NCBI RefSeq assembly: GCF_000299035.1
Contig: NZ_AKCS01000005.1
Coordinates: 186,001-250,000, forward strand
From: Bacillus bingmayongensis
Lineage (GTDB): Bacteria; Bacillota; Bacilli; Bacillales; Bacillaceae_G
Length of the DNA: 64,000 nucleotides
Direction: 5' to 3'
The position numbers and the translations under genes were made by a program. Position 1 is the stretch's first letter. Each line of letters starts with the position of its first letter. Under the pieces are notes generated by a model. That model searched no databases and was not told the origin of the DNA. It was given only the letters and a program-made list of their open reading frames with translations. Of this stretch, positions 58,334-64,000 are shown in pieces.

Positions 58334-59167
58334 TTACTTATTCTTAAACTTCTCCTTCGCCGCCCTCATTTTCACATTCAAATCATGATCAATGGAGTCA
58401 CGAATATCACGCTCTACTGCTTCCATTTCTTTTTGGAAGTTTTGTAAGTAAACCTGTAATTCTTCTTCTTTTTCAGGACGTTGTGATGGTGGCAACTGTG
58501 CCACTAGTGACAACATATCGATTAAGTCTTTCATTAAGAACGTTTCAAGTTTGTGTTGTTGTTCAAACATGCGATGTTCTTGGTAATATGGTAGTGCGTT
58601 TAATACGGAAATTGTAATTTCATCCACTGTTTTTTGTAGTGACGGATTAACTGAGCGTTTATATGCTTGAATTGTATTTAATGCATCTGGATAACGGTCA
58701 TAAAAATACAATTTATAAAACGATAGATCCGTTGGCTTAGATGATTGTTGTGATTCCTGTCTTAAGAAATCTTTTACTTTCATCACTGCTACATCGATAT
58801 CTTCATTTGTCACTTTTTTCGTCGTTTTTGCCATAGCGTGTACTTTCTTCTGTTTATCCTTCGGTAACATAGAGAAGACTTGTTCTCTTGTACGTTGATT
58901 TGCTGTACAGAAAAGGGTATTAAATGCTTTTTGTTCCTTTTTCCCCTCAGTACGAATCCAACGATAAAAAAGTGGATGTTGCGTAAACTCTTGTAAAAAT
59001 GGCGTTGATTTATTTGATAACTTTTCAATCGATTCATGTGCTCGTTTATACGGCTTCGCCCATGACAAGTAAAATTTTCGACCAAAATAAACAAGTAAAA
59101 CGACAACTGTAAATCCTAGTAAAAGCAAAATCCCACCAATCATTAAAACAAATTCGAAGAAACCCAT
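58334..59167 (-). CDS. Membrane-anchored partner of TelA
   Basis: A 277-residue protein with one N-terminal membrane helix (GGILLLLGFTVVVLLVYF), a basic linker and a long helical cytosolic domain, ending in charged coiled coil (NFQKEMEAVERDIRDSIDHD). It lies 24 bases downstream of the TelA gene, as partners of TelA-like proteins often do; B. subtilis pairs YaaN with XpaC, to which this protein has no clear resemblance. A role in envelope stress resistance is inferred only from the neighbour. AGGAGG precedes ATG. Confidence 0.72.
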   Translation of the reverse strand: MGFFEFVLMIGGILLLLGFTVVVLLVYFGRKFYLSWAKPYKRAHESIEKLSNKSTPFLQEFTQHPLFYRWIRTEGKKEQKAFNTLFCTANQRTREQVFSMLPKDKQKKVHAMAKTTKKVTNEDIDVAVMKVKDFLRQESQQSSKPTDLSFYKLYFYDRYPDALNTIQAYKRSVNPSLQKTVDEITISVLNALPYYQEHRMFEQQHKLETFLMKDLIDMLSLVAQLPPSQRPEKEEELQVYLQNFQKEMEAVERDIRDSIDHDLNVKMRAAKEKFKNK

Positions 59168-59191
59168 TTTTTCACCTCCTCTAACGCTTCT

Positions 59192-60304
59192 TTATTTCTT
59201 TGGACGCTGAATGAGCTTCTGCTTCATTTCATCATTAAATGTGTCAAGTTCAATAACAAACTTCTTACTAGATTCAATAATGCGCTCTGATGATTTCTCA
59301 GACGCTTCAATAGCCGCAAATACATTTTGGAATGATTCGCGCAATTTATCCATGCTAATTGCTGGATTTTCAAGCAGCTGCGTCGTTTCTTCTGTGTTTT
59401 GTTTTAAAGCCTGTGAGTTACTTAATACCATCGATTCAATTGCTTCATTAGTCGCATTAACTGCATCAATCGTCTTACGTTGATTTGTTAATGCTAGCTG
59501 AATCGCTGCCGAAACAGTAACAACGTTTTGCGTCATTGTAATTGCGTTACGAATTGCTTCTGTTAACTTTTCATTATTTTTCTTAATGATGTCTACAGAT
59601 GCGATAGATTGCAATAATACACTTTTTGCTTGCTGCATATTTCGTGTACGTACAAGAATTTTTTCTAATGCATCATTAATTAATGGAATATCCTTTTGAC
59701 GATCTGGATTTTGTTTTTCCGCTTCAAGCATGCCAGCAAGCTTTCGTCCTAAATACACCTGTTTATCTAGGGCATGAATTTTATCATGTGATTGCTCTTT
59801 TAACATTTCTAAACCAACTGTATCTTCTTGAAGGTTGTCACGACCAATAAGTAATGCTCGTATTATTTCTTCAATTTGTTTATCTATGGATTGATATTTA
59901 TGAACATATGTCTCAAGTGGATTTTTCTTAAAAACTTTAAACATAAATTTCTTCATACCCGATGCTTTTAGTGAATTAGGATCGAGCTCTGATACCACTT
60001 TACGTAACTCTAACAGTGTATTTGGAATTTCTTCATTCTTTCCATTCATCATCGCTGTTACAGGGCGTTTAAGTGCTGATAGTGTTTGTCCTGCGGCTTG
60101 CTGCTCTTTATCTCCTAAATCCCCAAGCTGGGATAATACTTTTGAAAGATCTGTATTTTGTTCACTATTTAACTTTTGTACATATAAATCAGCTTCTTTA
60201 TTCAGTTCAACAAGTTCTTCATCTTTAATAACTGTATCAACAACCACTTCTACATTATCTTTTACTACTGATACAGGTTCTTTTTTCTCTAATTCAGTCA
60301 ACAA
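59192..60304 (-). CDS. TelA/KlaA-family toxic anion resistance protein
   Basis: A 370-residue soluble coiled-coil protein of the TelA (YaaN/YceH) family. Conserved elements include NPLETYVHKYQSIDKQIEEIIRAL, the LGRKLAGMLEAEKQNPDRQ region and the C-terminal NAITMTQNVVTVSAAIQLAL...IDAVNATNEAIESMV. Members are linked to tellurite, nisin and other cell-envelope stress, without an established mechanism. First gene of a two-gene unit with its membrane partner. Confidence 0.87.
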   Translation of the reverse strand: MLTELEKKEPVSVVKDNVEVVVDTVIKDEELVELNKEADLYVQKLNSEQNTDLSKVLSQLGDLGDKEQQAAGQTLSALKRPVTAMMNGKNEEIPNTLLELRKVVSELDPNSLKASGMKKFMFKVFKKNPLETYVHKYQSIDKQIEEIIRALLIGRDNLQEDTVGLEMLKEQSHDKIHALDKQVYLGRKLAGMLEAEKQNPDRQKDIPLINDALEKILVRTRNMQQAKSVLLQSIASVDIIKKNNEKLTEAIRNAITMTQNVVTVSAAIQLALTNQRKTIDAVNATNEAIESMVLSNSQALKQNTEETTQLLENPAISMDKLRESFQNVFAAIEASEKSSERIIESSKKFVIELDTFNDEMKQKLIQRPKK

Positions 60305-60528
60305 AATCGCTCCTTTATTTATATGTGCGAATTTACTTGCACTACATTTGATACCCCATGTATTTTCCAGTTAAAATATCATATTCAAAATAACCAAACA
60401 ATGAATCCCTGCTTATGCAGTCATTCCCTGTTTCTTACCATAAGTATACCTGTTTCGTGCATTATTTTCCTCAGACTTAAGACCTAGAAGGCTACGTGCT
60501 GAAGGCGGATTCTTCACATGTTACATAG

Positions 60529-61950
60529 TTAATCGCTTAATAATTCGGCCCTCAATTTCATTTTGTCTACCTTCCCGTTCGGCTTCTTTGGTAAATATGA
60601 TAGTACAGTCCAATTTCTTGGTTGCTTATATGATATTAATTTTTGACGGCACTCTTTCTGAATATCTACTAATTCTCGAGAAAACTCCTTAACGATAACA
60701 GCCTGTATAATTTCCCCACGATTCTCATCCTTTTCCGAAAACACTACTGCTTCTATAACCCCGGTGATTCCAAGTAATACATCCTCTATTTCGCCAGCGT
60801 ACACAAAGCTCCCAGCAGCTTTTATAACGTCTCGGTCTCTACCTACTAAAACAATTTTCCCATCTTCTCTTTGGAAACCAATATCATGTGATGTTACCCA
60901 ATCTTCTATGAAAGTAGCTTTTGTTTGCTCTTCATTTTCAATATATCCTTCAAAAGCCTGACCGGATCGAACAAATAATTTCCCAAAGTTTTCTTTATTA
61001 GTTACTACTCGTTCTTTTTTCTCATTAAAGAAAGCAATCTCAACATCTGAGAGTGGTACTCCGACTGTTTCAGGTGCAGTTCTTGCATCTTCTGATGTTA
61101 ATAGTGAGACATATCCCATTTCCGATGATCCATAATATTCATACAAAAATGATTTAGAAAAACATTCCTCAAATTTTTGTCTTTGTATAGGCGATAATTT
61201 TGTCCCAACTGAAATCATACACCCAGGCATCATTTCCTGTACACTTCGTTTTTGCTTTGCATGGCGAATTAAAGGCTCAATTAAAGCTGGTGTGATAGAA
61301 GCACATGATCCGTTTGCTTTTAAAAAGGTCTCTGGTGTGAATTTAGATAATAAAACAATCTCAGCCTCTATAGCTAATGCGTGCAGTGCTGGATATAGCT
61401 GGGCTGAATAAGATAAATGTAACGGAACTACTACACGATCGTTTTCAGTTAGTGCAAATGCCTTACTCCATCCTTCAAAACTACAAGTCCATGATCAATG
61501 ACTTTTTACAAAACCTTTAGGTGTACCCGTTGAACCTGAAGTATAACCAAAGAAGTATAACTCATCCTTACTACTCACATGTTTAAAAGGAAATGAGATG
61601 GTATTATGCTCAATTGTTTGACATAAAGTCTCTTTGGATGTGATAATCCAATTAGGCTCCGTATTACTTATAATTCCTTGCCATTCAATTTCTGTAACGT
61701 CTGGATGAACCGGCATTATTATTCCACCAATTTTTGAAACTGCAAGCGCATCTTGAATCCATTCCATACAATTTTCTAACTTAATAATAAAAATATGCCC
61801 TGGCAGCGCTCCGTCTTGTATAAGAGCTGATGCACGATTTGAAACACATTTCGCCAATGCTTTGTAAGTCCATCTATTATGTTGTTCCGAAAGCGCGACG
61901 CGGTCAGGATATTTTTGCGCCTGTTCATAGAAATAAGAATGTATACGCAT
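60529..61950 (-). pseudogene. Acyl-CoA ligase (AMP-binding) broken by one TGA
   Basis: Residues 1-151 begin MRIHSYFYEQAQKYPDRVAL and reach the phosphate loop FGYTSGSTGTPKGFVKSH, then TGA at 61495-61497. The very same frame continues SWTCSFEGWSKAFALTEN, on through YYGSSEMGYVS, DIGFQREDGKIVLVGRDRDVIKAAG and the C-terminal Lys motif PKKPNGKVDKMKL, to 60529. So one nonsense codon interrupts an otherwise intact enzyme of about 473 residues, similar to medium/short-chain acyl-CoA synthetases. It is seven bases downstream of the O-methyltransferase gene and was probably co-transcribed. Readthrough or a very recent mutation are alternatives to death. Confidence 0.85.
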
Positions 61951-61956
61951 TTTTTA

Positions 61957-62580
61957 TTAAATCTCCTTGTTGAGTATGACTGTATCTCTTCGTTTTTTTC
62001 GTGCTACAAACGCTCCTTTTTGAAAAGCTAGTAACACAGTTTCAAACATCTCTTCTTCTTCAATCATCTGAATAAATTCTGCTAACTCTTCTGCATGTGA
62101 AATTGCATTATCAATTACTAGAAATCCTTTAGGCTCTAATATTCGTTTTATATTTTCCCACCACCACATGTATTGCGTACGCTCTGAATCTAAGAAAATA
62201 AAGTCAAACGAACGATTAACTTGTGCATCTAAAAATGCACCAGCTTCCTGGTTATGAATATCAATACGATGTCTAAGACTTGCTTTTTCGAAATTCACAA
62301 GCGCGTCCGCAACACGTTCCGAAGAAAGTTCCACGGTTGTAACGATTCCTTTTGTTTCTTGCGCAGCATTCGCAAGCCATATTGTGGAGTATCCATTCGA
62401 TGTCCCGATTTCTAATATTCTTTGAGCGCTACATCCTTTCAACAAAATGGATAAAAATTGTCCCATTTCTCGAGAAATATTTCTTAATCTTTCTTCTCGT
62501 TTTTCTTTTGTACGATCATGGTCTTTTCCGTATTTTTCAAGTTCTAACAACAATGATTCTATATGATGCATTTTATTCAT
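61957..62580 (-). CDS. SAM-dependent O-methyltransferase (YrrM/CCoAOMT-like)
   Basis: A 207-residue class I methyltransferase: RILEIGTSNGYSTIWLA (motif I, SAM binding), VTTVELSSERV (motif II), SFDFIFLDSERTQYMWWW and LVIDNAI. The fold matches the catechol/caffeoyl-CoA O-methyltransferase group of small-molecule methylating enzymes. Start uncertain: ATG at 62580 follows GGAAAGGCG closely, and a later ATG at 62571 is possible. The ligase relic downstream suggests the two worked together on an activated acid. Confidence 0.82.
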   Translation of the reverse strand: MNKMHHIESLLLELEKYGKDHDRTKEKREERLRNISREMGQFLSILLKGCSAQRILEIGTSNGYSTIWLANAAQETKGIVTTVELSSERVADALVNFEKASLRHRIDIHNQEAGAFLDAQVNRSFDFIFLDSERTQYMWWWENIKRILEPKGFLVIDNAISHAEELAEFIQMIEEEEMFETVLLAFQKGAFVARKKRRDTVILNKEI

Positions 62581-62822
62581 CGCCTTTCCAAGCAAATTTA
62601 CTACATGATCAAAATTGATGAGAAACTTGATTATGTTTGTCTACTTTTCATTATATGCTAAACGAATAAGTTTTTCCTGTTATAAGACAAAGAATTGAAT
62701 TTTTTTGTAGCATATTGTTTTGTTTTTTGATAAAGTTAATTTCTACGTGTAATCATTCCATTCACATTATTTTACAATCAAAATGCAATTATAAAATCAT
62801 TTTTAATCGGTATTTCACATTA

Positions 62823-62849
62823 AAAAAGCGCCCTTTTGGGACGCATTTT
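62823..62849. terminator. Short GC-rich hairpin
   Basis: GCGCCC...GGGACGC with A- and T-rich flanks, 41 bases upstream of the small gene at 62890. It could terminate a + strand transcript, though no gene ends here. Confidence 0.45.
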
Positions 62850-62889
62850 CTTTTGTTTATTACTGTAAGTAAGAAAGGATGCTTTAAAC

Positions 62890-63048
62890 ATGAACGTGAT
62901 TAATTTAGAAGCTGCTAGAAAACGTAAGCAGCATAAAAAGCGAATGATAACTATACCGATTATTAAACGTATTTACGAAGAGGACGGAGAAATCAAGTTC
63001 GAGGTATTAGGTGAAAAGGATGTTCCTCTTGAAATGTTAGAGAAATAA
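62890..63048 (+). CDS. Small basic protein, 52 residues
   Basis: MNVINLEAARKRKQHKKRMI followed by a short beta-like region (IPIIKRIYEEDGEIKFEVLG) and an acidic end. AAAGGA lies about 11 bases upstream of ATG and a terminator follows, so it is a probable single-gene unit. The basic N-terminus suggests nucleic-acid contact, but the family is not recognised. Confidence 0.6.
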   Translation: MNVINLEAARKRKQHKKRMITIPIIKRIYEEDGEIKFEVLGEKDVPLEMLEK

Positions 63049-63066
63049 ATCATATAATCCCAAATT

Positions 63067-63096
63067 AAGGACGCATTTCTGTGGAAATGCGTCCTT
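63067..63096. terminator. Bidirectional terminator between the small gene and sigJ-like gene
   Basis: AAGGACGCATTTC pairs exactly with GAAATGCGTCCTT across a four-base loop, T-run after. Confidence 0.85.
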
Positions 63097-63102
63097 TTCA
63101 TT

Positions 63103-63978
63103 CTATGCATTCTGATTTAAATGCATAAGCTTATCTGGATTCGCCATCATGTAAATAGATGATATTTTTCCCTCTTTAAATTCAAATGAAATTACATACA
63201 CAGCGCGATTATTTATACTAACAATAATACCCGGAACACCATTTACCATTTTAAATTTGATGGAATGTTCTTCTGATAACTTCTTAGTAATTCCTAAGAA
63301 TAAGCGTGCAATTCGTTCCGAAGTGTAAATTGGTTTAAGAGCCGTTGTAACCTTCCCTCCGCCGTCCGATTTAAATATCGCATCTGTTTTTAAGATTTCT
63401 AGCATTGCTTGCACATCTCCTTGCTGCAAAGATGCAACGAATTGTTCAACATATGCCACCATCTGCTTTGTACTTAATTTTGAAGCTTTCGGTTTATCTA
63501 TTAAACTCTTCCTTGCCCGATGATAAATTTGTCGACAATTTGTACTGCTTTTATCAATAATTGAAGCAATTTCATCATACCCGTAGCAAAAAACCTCTCT
63601 TAATATGAAGACGGCACGTTCAACTTCAGAAAGTTGTTGCAAAAGCAAAAGATACGCTGTAGAAATAGACTCCTTCATTATATATGTCATTGAAGGATCA
63701 TCATTTTCTTCAACAAGTGGTTCAGGTAACCACGTGCCAACATAAACATCTCGTTTATGAGCTGCTGAACGCAATTTATCGATTGTACGATTCGTGACCA
63801 TCTTGCATAAATACGCTTTTATATTATCAACTGAATCTAGATTTTCTATTTGACTTAAGGAAAGAAATGTATCATGAACAATATCTTCAGCATCCATAAC
63901 ACTCCCAAGCATACGGTAGGCTAACGAAAATAATAAAGGTTTATATGCTTGATACAATTGTTCAGTTTCCACACTCAC
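63103..63978 (-). CDS. ECF sigma factor, SigJ-like with C-terminal SnoaL-type domain
   Basis: A 291-residue ECF-type sigma factor of the SigJ class: region 2 is LYQAYKPLLFSLAYRMLGSVMDAEDIVHDTFL, region 4 LSEVERAVFILREVFCYGYDEIASIIDKSSTNCRQIYHRAR, followed by a C-terminal SnoaL/NTF2-like domain (about 180-290) that in SigJ controls activity without an anti-sigma partner. Known SigJ proteins act in oxidative or envelope stress. I start at GTG giving MSVETEQLY, with AGAAGG upstream; the frame stays open to the window edge. Nothing downstream shows its targets. Confidence 0.87.
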   Translation of the reverse strand: MSVETEQLYQAYKPLLFSLAYRMLGSVMDAEDIVHDTFLSLSQIENLDSVDNIKAYLCKMVTNRTIDKLRSAAHKRDVYVGTWLPEPLVEENDDPSMTYIMKESISTAYLLLLQQLSEVERAVFILREVFCYGYDEIASIIDKSSTNCRQIYHRARKSLIDKPKASKLSTKQMVAYVEQFVASLQQGDVQAMLEILKTDAIFKSDGGGKVTTALKPIYTSERIARLFLGITKKLSEEHSIKFKMVNGVPGIIVSINNRAVYVISFEFKEGKISSIYMMANPDKLMHLNQNA

Positions 63979-64000
63979 ATAACCTTCTTTCAATTTGTGA

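Noticed and set aside
1-64000. tRNA, rRNA, CRISPR arrays, prophage structural genes
   Set aside because: Searched by eye on both strands; none supported.

Overview
The window is chromosomal DNA of a low-GC, spore-forming Firmicute, almost certainly a member of the Bacillus cereus group. Pointers are the AT-rich composition with strong GGAGG-type ribosome binding sites, a complete yngJ-H-HB-G-F-E type leucine/isovalerate catabolic operon, a B. cereus-type SpoIIS toxin-antitoxin locus, a Cys/His-rich spore-coat-like protein, and dispersed repeats that look like B. cereus repeat (bcr) elements. No rRNA, tRNA or CRISPR array was seen. All family assignments come from reading motifs; no database search was run.

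Layout. 1-8.7 kb: lipid hydroxylase, aldehyde dehydrogenase, a field of gene relics, an NAD(P)-binding epimerase-like protein, an MTA/SAH nucleosidase-like protein and a VanRS-like two-component pair. 8.7-15.7 kb: an amidohydrolase island. A frameshifted LysR gene diverges from a frameshifted cytosolic amidohydrolase; an intact paralogue with a twin-arginine signal follows, then tatA and tatC, and an AtoE-type transporter lies beyond on the other strand. 16-22.6 kb: small housekeeping and accessory genes (a carboxypeptidase-like PBP, a glycosyltransferase with a repeat-encoded tail, a DinB protein, GNAT, a flavin reductase with ArsR, a coat-like protein). 22.6-30.7 kb: the branched-chain acyl-CoA operon plus an AMP-forming acyl-CoA synthetase. 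30.8-34.3 kb: a TetR-controlled ABC-2 exporter with a clear promoter and operator. 34.4-39.7 kb: PepD, the three-gene SpoIIS module and phosphoglycerate mutase. 39.7-41.3 kb: a TnpB-only IS200/IS605-type element. 41.3-46.4 kb: MarR, a VOC protein, a DEAD-box helicase, a structured repeat, a YkvA-like protein and a DJ-1/PfpI protein. 46.5-49.5 kb: a compact operon of tiny membrane proteins, a PlsY paralogue and a GNAT/class V aminotransferase fusion. 49.5-55.2 kb: a cellobiose-type PTS (IIB, IIC), a YngK-like glycoside hydrolase and a BNR-repeat membrane protein. 55.2-64 kb: relics, a 26-residue amphipathic peptide, a divergent TetR/secreted-protein module, TelA with its partner, an acyl-CoA ligase broken by one stop codon, an O-methyltransferase and a SigJ-like ECF sigma factor.

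The clearest functional units are the Tat island (enzyme plus its own translocase), the SpoIIS module (toxin plus two paralogous small proteins), the acyl-CoA operon (acyl-CoA dehydrogenase, biotin-dependent carboxylase, hydratase and HMG-CoA lyase making acetoacetate, with a CoA ligase that could re-activate it) and the PlsY/acyltransferase-aminotransferase operon, whose product is unknown. Broken genes are unusually frequent (about fifteen), with several simple one-base frameshifts or single stops that look recent.
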